Part shown: piece by piece, positions 45,099 to 52,516 of the stretch
Layout of the letters: each line of letters begins with the position of its first letter
Numbering within the stretch: position 1 is the stretch's first letter
DNA from: Marinirhabdus sp963799365
GTDB taxonomy: Bacteria > Bacteroidota > Bacteroidia > Flavobacteriales > Flavobacteriaceae
Direction: 5' to 3'
Assembly (NCBI GenBank): GCA_963799365.1
Contig: CAWCWV010000017.1
Span: 248,001-312,000, forward strand
DNA: 64,000 bases
Notes under the pieces: model-generated
The model's input: the letters and a program-made list of their open reading frames with translations, nothing else
What the model was told of the DNA's origin: nothing
Database searches by the model: none
Position numbers and translations under genes: made by a program

Positions 45099-46388
45099 TT
45101 AGTACACTTTTGAAGGTAAGATCATATCATTTCCCTTTCGGTTAATTGTAGTAGTTTTCCAAAAATCCCCAGGTAGTACGTGAATTTCAAATGCTTTTTC
45201 AATAACATCTAAAAAATCTTTAGGGTCCGACTTCATATAACTTGCGTGAAGTTTTAGATGATAGTAACCAGATCTTAAAAGAAAAGAAGGAATTTCCCAT
45301 GTTAACTTACCATTTTCTTTAATCGGGTTCACCCTTAAGCCACTTTCAATTGAGGAAAGACCTGTGACCATATTTTCATCGGAGTCATAAATTGCAAAAC
45401 CAAATATAAATTTCTCTGGATCAAATAGTTTCTTAGACTCGTAATACATTTCAAACCTAACATAAGTGCCTGAAATAACTTGAATAATCTCAACATTATT
45501 CTTATTAAACATTTTTACATCAACAAATCGAAAGAGTCCAGAACCCTGCCTATCTGTCCTGTTTTTAAGTGGAACACCATCCTCATAACTAGAAGCATTA
45601 TTTTTATCTAAATAATACTCCACTGCCTCATTTGTAGGTCCTTCAAAAACTGTTTTACCGTGTTCCAAAACAACTGCTCTCGTACATAAACTTTTTACCG
45701 TAGCCATATTATGACTTACAAAAATAACTGTTCTACCATCTCCCCTGCTAATATCCTGCATCTTACCAATGGCTTTTTTCTGGAACTCTGCATCGCCCAC
45801 AGCAAGTACTTCATCTACCACCAAAATATCTGGTTCTAAATGGGCTGCTACCGCAAATGCCAACCTTACGCGCATCCCGCTGCTGTATCTTTTTACAGGG
45901 GTGTCAATATACATCTGGCAACCGGAAAAGGCTATAATTTCTTCTTCTTTTGCGCTAATTTCGGCTTTATTCATGCCTAGGATTGCGCCATTCAAATAAA
46001 TATTTTCACGTCCCGTTAACTCAGGATGGAAACCTGTCCCTACCTCCAGCAAGGAAGCAATACGTCCCTTTGTTTTAATAACGCCTGTAGTGGGGGCAGT
46101 TACCCTACTCAAAAGTTTAAGCAATGTAGATTTTCCCGCTCCATTTTTTCCAATAATCCCAAGCACTTCTCCCTGTTGCACCTCAAAATTGATATCACGT
46201 AAGGCCCATACATATGTTTCTGAACTGGTTTTACTACGATCGTTTTCTGCACCTACTTGTATATAAGGATCTTCCTTACCGCGAATACGATACCAAAACC
46301 TATTAAGATCATGGCTAAGTGTTCCTGTACCAACCAATCCAAGTCGATACTGTTTGCTTATGTTTTCTGCTTTTAAAATTACGCCCAT
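45099..46388 (-). CDS. Polysaccharide ABC transporter ATP-binding protein with C-terminal domain (Wzt-like)
   Basis: A 429-residue ATPase. The nucleotide-binding domain has Walker A IGKNGAGKSTLL, signature VKRYSSGMRVRLAFA and Walker B DILVVDEVLAVGD, then FVSHNMATVKSLC with the switch His. Residues from about 270 form an extra beta-rich domain (GLFRFVDVKMF, FGFAIYDSDENMVTG) like the Wzt C-terminal domain, which reads the chain's non-reducing end before export. The N-terminal 50 residues include the LSHDLNRFWYRIRGKEDPY insert usual in this family. It powers export of undecaprenyl-linked polysaccharide. One-base overlap with the permease gene upstream. Confidence 0.92.
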   Translation of the reverse strand: MGVILKAENISKQYRLGLVGTGTLSHDLNRFWYRIRGKEDPYIQVGAENDRSKTSSETYVWALRDINFEVQQGEVLGIIGKNGAGKSTLLKLLSRVTAPTTGVIKTKGRIASLLEVGTGFHPELTGRENIYLNGAILGMNKAEISAKEEEIIAFSGCQMYIDTPVKRYSSGMRVRLAFAVAAHLEPDILVVDEVLAVGDAEFQKKAIGKMQDISRGDGRTVIFVSHNMATVKSLCTRAVVLEHGKTVFEGPTNEAVEYYLDKNNASSYEDGVPLKNRTDRQGSGLFRFVDVKMFNKNNVEIIQVISGTYVRFEMYYESKKLFDPEKFIFGFAIYDSDENMVTGLSSIESGLRVNPIKENGKLTWEIPSFLLRSGYYHLKLHASYMKSDPKDFLDVIEKAFEIHVLPGDFWKTTTINRKGNDMILPSKVY

Positions 46389-47245
46389 TATACAGTATCT
46401 ATAAAGGTTCTTTCGGTTCTATTAAAAACTACCAATCCTATTACAAATAAAACCAAACATAACACAAGTGTATATATAAATTTAAAAATGTCGAAATCGC
46501 CTACGCCCAACGTCATGTACCGAAACCCTTCTATAAGTTGGGTGATGGGATTATAAACTACGAAATCTGCCACCAACGGGGGGAATTTTTTTTGCGCTTC
46601 TGAAATAGGATAGGGTACGGCCGAAAGATACATTAACAAGTTTACCCCAAATGTAAGCACCACTTGTAAATCGCGATATTTGGTGGTAAATGCAGAAATA
46701 ATCATTCCAATACCCAGTCCCATCAGTGCCATCATGAGAATATAAACTGGGAATAATAGTAAATTAATGTTTGGAGACAGATCGAATCCAGAACTAACAT
46801 AATAAAGATAAAACCCTATAAAAATAATGAGTTGTATACCAAACCTCAGTAAATTAGATATGGTGATGGTCAATGGCATGATCACTCTTGGAAAATAAAC
46901 TTTACCAAAAATGTTCTGATTGGATTTAAATGTATTGGAAGTTCCCGTTAAACATACTTTAAAGTACCCCCAGGCAGTTATCCCTGCAAGGTTAAACAAA
47001 AAAGGTGGCACGCTTCCGGTTTGGATATTCCCCAAATTATTAAATACCAATGTAAAGACTACGGAAGTAAAGAGAGGTTGAATAAAATACCATAACGGGC
47101 CTAGAATAGTTTGTTTGTAGGCTGTTGTAATATCACGTTTTACAAAGAGAAACAACAAATCACGATACCGCCATATCTCTTTAAAATTAAGGTCGAATAG
47201 CTTCTTTTTGGAAGAAATCTCGTACAACCATTTTTCTTCTGCCAT
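46388..47245 (-). CDS. Polysaccharide ABC transporter permease (Wzm-like)
   Basis: A 285-residue ABC-2 type membrane protein with six hydrophobic spans. Typical landmarks are FVKRDITTAYKQTILGPLWY near residue 45, GIGMIISAFTTKYRDLQVVL in the middle (the coupling-helix region), and YNPITQLIEGFRYMTLG toward the end. It forms the channel with the Wzt ATPase whose start overlaps its stop by one base. Together they would carry whole lipid-linked chains across the inner membrane, a route that does not need Wzx or Wzy. Confidence 0.92.
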   Translation of the reverse strand: MAEEKWLYEISSKKKLFDLNFKEIWRYRDLLFLFVKRDITTAYKQTILGPLWYFIQPLFTSVVFTLVFNNLGNIQTGSVPPFLFNLAGITAWGYFKVCLTGTSNTFKSNQNIFGKVYFPRVIMPLTITISNLLRFGIQLIIFIGFYLYYVSSGFDLSPNINLLLFPVYILMMALMGLGIGMIISAFTTKYRDLQVVLTFGVNLLMYLSAVPYPISEAQKKFPPLVADFVVYNPITQLIEGFRYMTLGVGDFDIFKFIYTLVLCLVLFVIGLVVFNRTERTFIDTV

Positions 47246-47335
47246 AGACTTGCAATTTAAAGTATATTACTAATATTCCAAAAAAAATAGATCTTATTAA
47301 AAGTGATATTTAGCAGTTTATACAAATATCGAAGT

Positions 47336-48310
47336 TCAAAATTTTTCCCAGGTAACCTCCAACCCATCTTTCACAGAAAACAAAGGATCGTATCCCAAAA
47401 GCGTACGCGCCTTGTCTATATTGGAAAGCGAGTCCCGCACATCTCCTTTTCTATCGGGACCGTGCTTGGCAGCTATGTTCTTGTTAGAAATTGTCTGCAA
47501 ATCACTCCAAAGGGAGTTCAGGCTAATACGTTGGCCATAGGCTACATTATAAACTTCGTTCACAGCGTCTTTTGGCGCAAAAAATGCTCTTACATTAGCC
47601 TGTACTGCATTCTCTACAAAGGTGAAATCGCGTGTTTGTCCGCCATCTCCGTTAATGGTAGGTGCTTTATCCTCTTTTAAAGCCTGCATAAATAAGGGAA
47701 TCACAGCGGCATAAGCTCCTGTTGGGCTTTGGTTGGGACCAAATACGTTAAAATAGCGTAAGCCTATGGTCTGTGTTTTGTAAGTTGTATGGAATACATC
47801 TGCATACAGTTCGTTCACCAGCTTTGTTACGGCATAAGGAGACAAAGGTTTTCCAATCGTGCCTTCTACTTTGGGTAAATTTTTACTATCCCCGTAGGTG
47901 CTACTGCTTGCAGCATATACCAGGCGTTTTACCGTATCACTTTCGTTTTGTGCCACCAGCATATTTAAAAAGCCAGATACGTTTACCTCGTTAGAAGTCA
48001 CAGGATCGTTAATACTTCTTGGGACACTTCCCAAAGCAGCTTGGTGGGAGACATAATCGATACCTTCCATAGCGCGCTTGCAGGTCTCTAAATGCCGGAT
48101 ATCTCCTTCTAAGAATTCAAAAGCAGGGTTACCTTCAAATTTTTTAAGGTTCTCAGGAAATCCGGTAGCAAAATTATCCAGCACTCGTACTTTCTTAGCG
48201 TTATATTTCAGCAAGTATTCCACCAGATTAGAACCAATAAAGCCAGCGCCTCCTGTTACTAAAAAGGAATAGTTTTCTAATGATTTGGTATGATACGGTA
48301 TTTGGTACAT
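47336..48310 (-). CDS. UDP-N-acetylglucosamine(uronate) 4-epimerase (WbpP/TviC-like SDR)
   Basis: A 324-residue extended short-chain dehydrogenase/reductase. FLVTGGAGFIGSNLVEYLL is the NAD loop; SHQAALGSVPRSINDPVTSN is highly characteristic of WbpP/TviC; AASSSTYGD and SPYAVTKLVNELYA give the catalytic Ser and YxxxK; GLRYFNVFGPNQSPTGAYAA completes the substrate loop. WbpP/TviC epimerises the C4 hydroxyl of UDP-GlcNAc or UDP-GlcNAcA. With the dehydrogenase at 50268 it would make UDP-GalNAcA, the Vi-antigen precursor. The two are separated by an IS3 element and a four-helix-bundle gene, which suggests a later insertion between them. Confidence 0.88.
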   Translation of the reverse strand: MYQIPYHTKSLENYSFLVTGGAGFIGSNLVEYLLKYNAKKVRVLDNFATGFPENLKKFEGNPAFEFLEGDIRHLETCKRAMEGIDYVSHQAALGSVPRSINDPVTSNEVNVSGFLNMLVAQNESDTVKRLVYAASSSTYGDSKNLPKVEGTIGKPLSPYAVTKLVNELYADVFHTTYKTQTIGLRYFNVFGPNQSPTGAYAAVIPLFMQALKEDKAPTINGDGGQTRDFTFVENAVQANVRAFFAPKDAVNEVYNVAYGQRISLNSLWSDLQTISNKNIAAKHGPDRKGDVRDSLSNIDKARTLLGYDPLFSVKDGLEVTWEKF

Positions 48311-48330
48311 GTTGTTTTGTTACTTAAAAT

Positions 48331-48476
48331 GTTATCAGTTGTCTGTTTTCAGTTGTCTGTTGTGGGTTGTCAGTTGACTATTTTTTGTTCTGTTTTATGT
48401 GTTGCGGGTTGTCTGTTAATGTTACTCAAGAACTGACCCAGAGAACCAAAAACCGAGAACCGGAGAACTGACAACT
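48331..48476. repeat. 7-nt-period tandem array, left of the four-helix-bundle gene
   Basis: Bases 48331-48378 read GTTATCAGTTGTCTGTTTTC and so on, with a 7-nt step (CAGTTGT, CTGTTTT, CAGTTGT, CTGTTGT). Bases 48400-48420 are a weaker continuation. Bases 48430-48476 hold the complementary sense (GAGAACC, AAAAACC, GAGAACC, GAGAACT, GACAACT). The two senses could fold into a hairpin. The right half touches the stop codon of the four-helix-bundle gene. Confidence 0.8.
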
Positions 48477-48839
48477 TTAAACTTTCCAATCTTTTTCTAC
48501 GTATTTTGTAAAGGAAAATATTTTTGCTCCTAAAGCGTCATAATTAGTAATTAAACTTGAAACTTCCAGTGTTGGGTATAACGTTTGAATCATTTCTAAT
48601 TGTGATAGACATTCCAATAAAGAAGCGTGTGCATACACCAAAAACTTAATGAAATCGTGTTTGTACCGACGTTTTCCATAGCCTTCCACAATATTATCTT
48701 TTATAGACTTGGAAGATCTTCTCACTTGACTACCTTGTTCATATATCTCATACTTTGTTAACTTCATTGTCATGTTATGAACCTCAACAGCATATTCGAA
48801 GGCCAAATTATAAATATCTAAATCTTTATAGCTTTTCAT
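48477..48839 (-). CDS. Four-helix bundle protein (23S rRNA intervening-sequence type)
   Basis: A 120-residue helical protein when started at the ATG at 48837-48839 (MKSYKDLDIYNLAFEYAVEV), which matches the family's standard beginning; ten more codons are open upstream but lie in repeat-like DNA. KYEIYEQGSQVRRSSKSIKD, NIVEGYGKR and FLVYAHASLLECLSQLEMI are the family's conserved helices. Members are called S23 or IVP proteins, are related in fold to the Avd accessory protein of retroelements, and often stand alone in Bacteroidota genomes. The biochemical role is unknown. It sits between heptamer arrays and next to an IS, inside a glycan locus with which it has no evident link. Confidence 0.85.
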   Translation of the reverse strand: MKSYKDLDIYNLAFEYAVEVHNMTMKLTKYEIYEQGSQVRRSSKSIKDNIVEGYGKRRYKHDFIKFLVYAHASLLECLSQLEMIQTLYPTLEVSSLITNYDALGAKIFSFTKYVEKDWKV

Positions 48840-48867
48840 ATATAAAACTAGCCTTTTATAACTAACC

Positions 48868-48928
48868 AAAACTCACTACTGACAGCCGACAACTGATAAC
48901 CCACAACCGAAAACTGAGAACTTGAACT
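48868..48928. repeat. 7-nt-period tandem array, right of the four-helix-bundle gene
   Basis: Units ACTGACA, GCCGACA, ACTGATA, ACCCACA, ACCGAAA and ACTGAGA follow one another with a 7-nt step, filling the space between the gene start and the left end of the IS. Same family as the arrays at 48331-48476 and 57932-58021. Confidence 0.8.
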
Positions 48929-48995
48929 TCCCTGATTAGTGTTGACCGTTTTTAATTAATTATTCATTGTTAAAAATAGTCATCAATTTTCTTTC

Positions 48996-49787
48996 TTAAG
49001 GCCTCAAGAAAGAAAATTGGGTTATGAACTTTTCTGGGCTCATTCTTTCGTTATTGTTATGTACTCTTTTACTGTTATAATTATTTACAGCTTTCGCTGT
49101 CATTCTTTTTAACTCATTGAAGTTCTTTGGTTTCCAATAGTCTAAATATTCTTCTTTTATTGTTCTGTTGATACGCTCTGCAAATGCATTGTCCTGAGCA
49201 GAGAGTGCCATGCTTATTTGGCTTCTATTATCTTTCAGAAGCGCAATGTACTCTTTATATGTATATTGGCTGCCCCTGTCGCTGTGATGGATCAATGGCG
49301 CATCGTTTTCTTTGAGTGCCATATTTAGCGCATCCATATTTGCTTTAGCTCTCATATTGTCTGATACTTTGTACCCTACAATTTTCTTGGTATAAACATC
49401 TATTATAAAAACGGCATAATAATGTCTGTTACCTATAGGTATGTATGTAATATCGGACTGCCATATCATTGAGGGTCGGTCAACCTGCATTCCCTTTATA
49501 AGGTTAGGGTAATACAACTTTGAGGCAATGGTCGTTTTTCGATAGTTCTTTTTGCGCTTCAATCGATAGCCCAGCTGCATCATCAGTTCTACAAACCTAT
49601 CCCTGCCCAGAAAACCTGGTTGGAGTGTATAGTACATTTTTTCCACCCCACAACCTGGATGGTCTTCTCTAAGCTCATCAGCCTCAAGGATCATCTGCTC
49701 TACTTTAGTATCAAAGACCATTTGCCGTGCTTGATACTGCACAACTGCCTGTTTGCTCAGGCCTGCTTCTTTATAGAGATTGTTCAT
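48996..49787 (-). CDS. IS3 family transposase OrfB (DDE integrase domain)
   Basis: A 263-residue rve-type transposase. The N-terminal HTH_21-like helix region includes EADELREDHPGCGVEKMYYT. The catalytic triad is Asp112 (WQSDITYIP), Asp170 (IHHSDRGSQY) and Glu204 (DNAFAERINRTIKEEYL), with the Asp-to-Glu spacing expected for IS3. The C-terminus KRVHNNNERMSPEKF is typical. It starts 8 bp after the orfA stop, and its frame is open upstream across the AAAAAG at the end of orfA, so an OrfAB fusion by -1 frameshift is possible. Appears intact and potentially active. Confidence 0.93.
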   Translation of the reverse strand: MNNLYKEAGLSKQAVVQYQARQMVFDTKVEQMILEADELREDHPGCGVEKMYYTLQPGFLGRDRFVELMMQLGYRLKRKKNYRKTTIASKLYYPNLIKGMQVDRPSMIWQSDITYIPIGNRHYYAVFIIDVYTKKIVGYKVSDNMRAKANMDALNMALKENDAPLIHHSDRGSQYTYKEYIALLKDNRSQISMALSAQDNAFAERINRTIKEEYLDYWKPKNFNELKRMTAKAVNNYNSKRVHNNNERMSPEKFITQFSFLRP

Positions 49788-49795
49788 AGAAAAAC

Positions 49796-50194
49796 TTACT
49801 TTTTGTTTATTTTCTTTGAACCAGTTGATTGTGGGGTGCCGAAGTTTTTTTTGATATCGATATCAAGTTCCTCCTTGGCGATGTCCATCATCTTCTCAAG
49901 ATAATCAATCTTGATCTGCTTACGTCCCACAGCACTCTCAAGCTCTTTGACGCGAGCTTCGAGTTCTTTCATCTTTTTATTACTGCTGTCTTTCATCTCT
50001 ACAATTCTAAATCCCCTTTCGTTAAAGGTAGAGAATTTATGAACCCACCTATAGATGGAGACATTAGAAATACCGTGTAATCTTTCTAATTGAGAAACAC
50101 TAAACTTTCCACTCTCAAAATCATCTACAATCTTTTTCTTAAACTCATCCGAGTATTTACGTTGCTTACGCAACTTTCGTACATTTGCTTTCAT
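49796..50194 (-). CDS. IS3 family transposase OrfA (HTH protein)
   Basis: A 132-residue DNA-binding subunit. RKYSDEFKKKIVDDFESGKF and SVSQLERLHGISNVSIYRWV form the helix-turn-helix that binds the inverted repeats; MKELEARVKELESAVGRKQI then makes a leucine-zipper coiled coil for dimerisation. The last codons read AAC-AAA-AAG-TAA, where the A-run just before the stop could serve as slippage site to OrfB. Intact. Confidence 0.92.
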   Translation of the reverse strand: MKANVRKLRKQRKYSDEFKKKIVDDFESGKFSVSQLERLHGISNVSIYRWVHKFSTFNERGFRIVEMKDSSNKKMKELEARVKELESAVGRKQIKIDYLEKMMDIAKEELDIDIKKNFGTPQSTGSKKINKK

Positions 50195-50237
50195 AGTTTT
50201 CCACTCTTTAAGTGGTCAACCTATATCAGGGATGTAC

Positions 50238-50272
50238 AACTCACTACTCACTACTCACCACTCACTACTAAA
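50238..50272. repeat. ACTCACT 7-nt tandem array overlapping the dehydrogenase stop
   Basis: About five units (ACTCACT, ACTCACT, ACTCACC, ACTCACT, ACTAAAG) between the IS right end and the dehydrogenase gene. On the gene's strand it reads TAGTAGTGAGTGG, so the TAG stop codon at 50268-50270 is itself the first array unit. Confidence 0.85.
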
Positions 50273-51554
50273 GACACCCATCCACTTTCTCCCGTGGCAA
50301 GAAACCTTTCACATCGAACACCACCGAAGGCGACGCCAAATGCTTCTCGAATGGAAAGTCGGAAAACTGTTTGTGTCCAACTGCCATCACTACGGCTTCG
50401 TAGTTTTCTTTTAATTGGTCTGTATTGGTAAGTAAATGTAATCCAAATTCGTTATATACCTCAGCAGCATTCGCCCAGGGGTCGTATACATCTATATGAA
50501 GGTTGTATTTCCTTAGGTTTTCAATAACATCTATTACTTTACTGTTACGTATGTCCGGGCAATTCTCTTTAAAGGTAATTCCCATGAGCAAAACGTGGCC
50601 GTTCTTTACTTTGCATTCTTTTTGGATCATCAATTTGATCACTTCCTGGGCTACATAATTTCCCATCCCATCATTCATACGCCTTCCTGCCAGAATGATC
50701 TCTGGATTATAGCCTTCTTCCTGTGCTTTCTGGGCTAAGTAATAAGGATCTACTCCAATACAGTGTCCACCAACCAAGCCTGGTGTAAATTTTATAAAAT
50801 TCCATTTGGTGGCTGCTGCTTCCAACACTGCATGGGTATCAATATTCAACAAGCGGAAAATTTTGGACAGTTCATTTACAAAGGCAATATTAATATCGCG
50901 TTGCGAATTCTCTATTACCTTAGCAGCTTCAGCCACCTTAATACTGGGTGCTAAGTGCGTTCCTGCCGTTATAACTGAAGCGTACAATGCATCTATCTCC
51001 TTTGCAATTTCTGGCGTAGAACCAGAGGTTACTTTTAGGATCTGTGTTACAGTATGTTGCTTATCTCCGGGATTTATTCGCTCTGGAGAATAGCCTGCGT
51101 AGAAGTGGGTATTAAAAGTTAATCCAGATTCTTCTTCCAATATGGGCACACAAATTTCTTCGGTCACGCCCGGATACACAGTAGATTCGTAAATCACTAC
51201 GTCATCCTTTTTTAGTTGCTTCCCAATAGTTTCACTTGCCTTTATAAGCGGTGTGAGTACAGGCTGGTTATATTTATTGGTTGGCGTTGGTACAGTAACA
51301 ATATAGACGGTAGCTGCTTCCATAGCGCTCGCATCTGTAGTTACCGTTAACGATCCCGTAGTAGTTCCGTTCAAGACTTTTTGTAGGTCTTCATCACTTA
51401 TCTCCAGGGTGTGGTCTGTTCCCTGATTTAATTCTGAAATTCTTGCTTCATTAATATCGAAGCCTATTACCTTGTATTTTTCAGCAAAAGCAACGGCTAG
51501 CGGGAGGCCTACATAGCCTAGTCCTATAATTGCAATGGTTGGTTTATCTCTCAT
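50268..51554 (-). CDS. UDP-N-acetylglucosamine 6-dehydrogenase (WbpO/TviB-like)
   Basis: A 428-residue nucleotide-sugar dehydrogenase. IAIIGLGYVGLPLAVAFAEK is the NAD-binding loop; FYAGYSPERINPGDKQHTVT is typical of WbpO/TviB; VIENSQRDINIAFVNELSKI holds the conserved Lys/Asn region; GLVGGHCIGVDPYYLAQKA carries the catalytic Cys; VLLMGITFKENCPDIRNSK is the C-terminal UDP-binding part. It oxidises UDP-GlcNAc (or UDP-GalNAc) at C6 to the uronic acid using two NAD. Paired with the epimerase at 47336 it supplies UDP-GalNAcA. The C-terminus (KVDGCL) looks natural; the stop is formed by the heptamer array that follows. Confidence 0.9.
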   Translation of the reverse strand: MRDKPTIAIIGLGYVGLPLAVAFAEKYKVIGFDINEARISELNQGTDHTLEISDEDLQKVLNGTTTGSLTVTTDASAMEAATVYIVTVPTPTNKYNQPVLTPLIKASETIGKQLKKDDVVIYESTVYPGVTEEICVPILEEESGLTFNTHFYAGYSPERINPGDKQHTVTQILKVTSGSTPEIAKEIDALYASVITAGTHLAPSIKVAEAAKVIENSQRDINIAFVNELSKIFRLLNIDTHAVLEAAATKWNFIKFTPGLVGGHCIGVDPYYLAQKAQEEGYNPEIILAGRRMNDGMGNYVAQEVIKLMIQKECKVKNGHVLLMGITFKENCPDIRNSKVIDVIENLRKYNLHIDVYDPWANAAEVYNEFGLHLLTNTDQLKENYEAVVMAVGHKQFSDFPFEKHLASPSVVFDVKGFLPREKVDGCL

Positions 51555-51751
51555 ATCATTTTCTCGAAAGCAGGAATCTATACCCGCATTCTTTTTTTAA
51601 TTTATATATTTATTCCAGTTTGGTTGAAACTAATAATTACAAAAAATGTAATCAAAAATTAACAAAACTTCCCGCTAGACCTCCTGCATAAAGAACGGAA
51701 CAGGGCTCTTGAAAGGTCTAATGATTAGTAAATAAATTGACACCGAAAAAG

Positions 51752-51822
51752 TTTTACCCCAGCCCTGAAGGGAGTCTTTTTCTAATTTAAGCCAATTTTC
51801 ACTCCTTTTAGGGCGGGGAAAA
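51752..51822. repeat. Palindromic intergenic element, TTTTACCCC...GGGGAAAA
   Basis: Outer arms TTTTACCCC and GGGGAAAA, inner arms AGCCCTGAAGGGAGT and ACTCCTTTTAGGGC, with an AT-rich loop. The layout mirrors the modules at 29-30 kb and 60.9 kb though the sequence is different. It fills part of the 346-bp gap 51555-51900 between the dehydrogenase and the small sugar transferase and could fold as a terminator for the wza-wzc transcript. In the rest of the gap I see only AT-rich sequence without a gene or a convincing promoter box. Confidence 0.75.
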
Positions 51823-51900
51823 TGGAAATTGGCGACTTGGAAGTGCCTAAATACTTATTTCTATAAAATTTTTCTTTAAGAGTAATTTCAAAATTTACAT

Positions 51901-52491
51901 TCAACCAAAAACAGATTGAAGCACATACTTCATATCTCGTTTTAAACTCCAGTTCTTACTATATTCTTTATTTATTTGCACCTTATCCGGCCAAATTACG
52001 GTATCATTATACTGCAAAGGATTGGACTGTTGTAATAACAGTTTTTCTTCATCTTTATATTTTAAAGTGGCAGGCCCTGTAATCCCTGGCTTTAAGGACA
52101 ATAGTATTCTATCTTCTCCTTTCAGCAAATCTGCATAGCCTGGCACATCGGGCCTTGGTCCTACCCAGCTCATATCTCCTTTCAGCACATTGAACAGCTG
52201 TGGCAGTTCATCTAGCTTACTCCGTCGCAACCAAGTTCCGAAAGGTGTTTCACTGTCCTTAATGGAAACAATATCTATATGTGCTGAACCTTTTAAGGTT
52301 CTTATTTTATAAAGCTGAAAAGGCTTCCCAAACTGCCCAATACGTGTTTGTACAAACAATCCGTTTGTCTTAGTAACTAAAGTTGCGATTAGGAAGAGCA
52401 AAAATACAGGAAATATCACAAACGGAAACAGAATTACCGACAGAGATACATCAAATAATCGTTTACTACGCTGTTGCTTTTTGGTAAGCAT
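51901..52491 (-). CDS. Undecaprenyl-phosphate sugar phosphotransferase (short PglC/WbaP-C type)
   Basis: A 196-residue protein made only of the catalytic sugar-transferase domain plus one N-terminal re-entrant membrane helix (FDVSLSVILFPFVIFPVFLL). Conserved parts: FVQTRIGQFGKPFQLYKIRT, RRSKLDELPQLFNVLKGDM (catalytic Asp-Glu), WVGPRPDVPGY and KPGITGPATLKY. It loads the first sugar phosphate onto undecaprenyl phosphate. It is cotranscribed with wza and wzc, which suggests that it is the regular initiator and that the WcaJ-like protein at the far end serves another chain or lineage. Complete. Confidence 0.9.
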   Translation of the reverse strand: MLTKKQQRSKRLFDVSLSVILFPFVIFPVFLLFLIATLVTKTNGLFVQTRIGQFGKPFQLYKIRTLKGSAHIDIVSIKDSETPFGTWLRRSKLDELPQLFNVLKGDMSWVGPRPDVPGYADLLKGEDRILLSLKPGITGPATLKYKDEEKLLLQQSNPLQYNDTVIWPDKVQINKEYSKNWSLKRDMKYVLQSVFG

Positions 52492-52516
52492 AAGAAGCGG
52501 GGGTTTGAGACCGTTG

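Larger units (their letters stand above)
48929..50232 (-). mobile_element. IS3-family insertion sequence, complete
   Basis: A 1304-bp element with imperfect terminal inverted repeats: TCCCTGATTAGTGTTGACC at the left end, and at the right end the complement of TCCCTGATATAGGTTGACC (15 of 19 positions match by eye). It holds two genes, orfA and orfB, in the same sense as the glycan operon. I see no matching 3-4 bp target duplication. Both flanks are heptamer arrays, so it seems to have gone into, or been rearranged with, such an array. It separates the dehydrogenase from the epimerase gene. Confidence 0.85.

Noticed and set aside
50090..50431. 113-residue plus-strand ORF across the IS end
   Set aside because: Runs through the complement of orfA, the heptamer array and the dehydrogenase; no family likeness.
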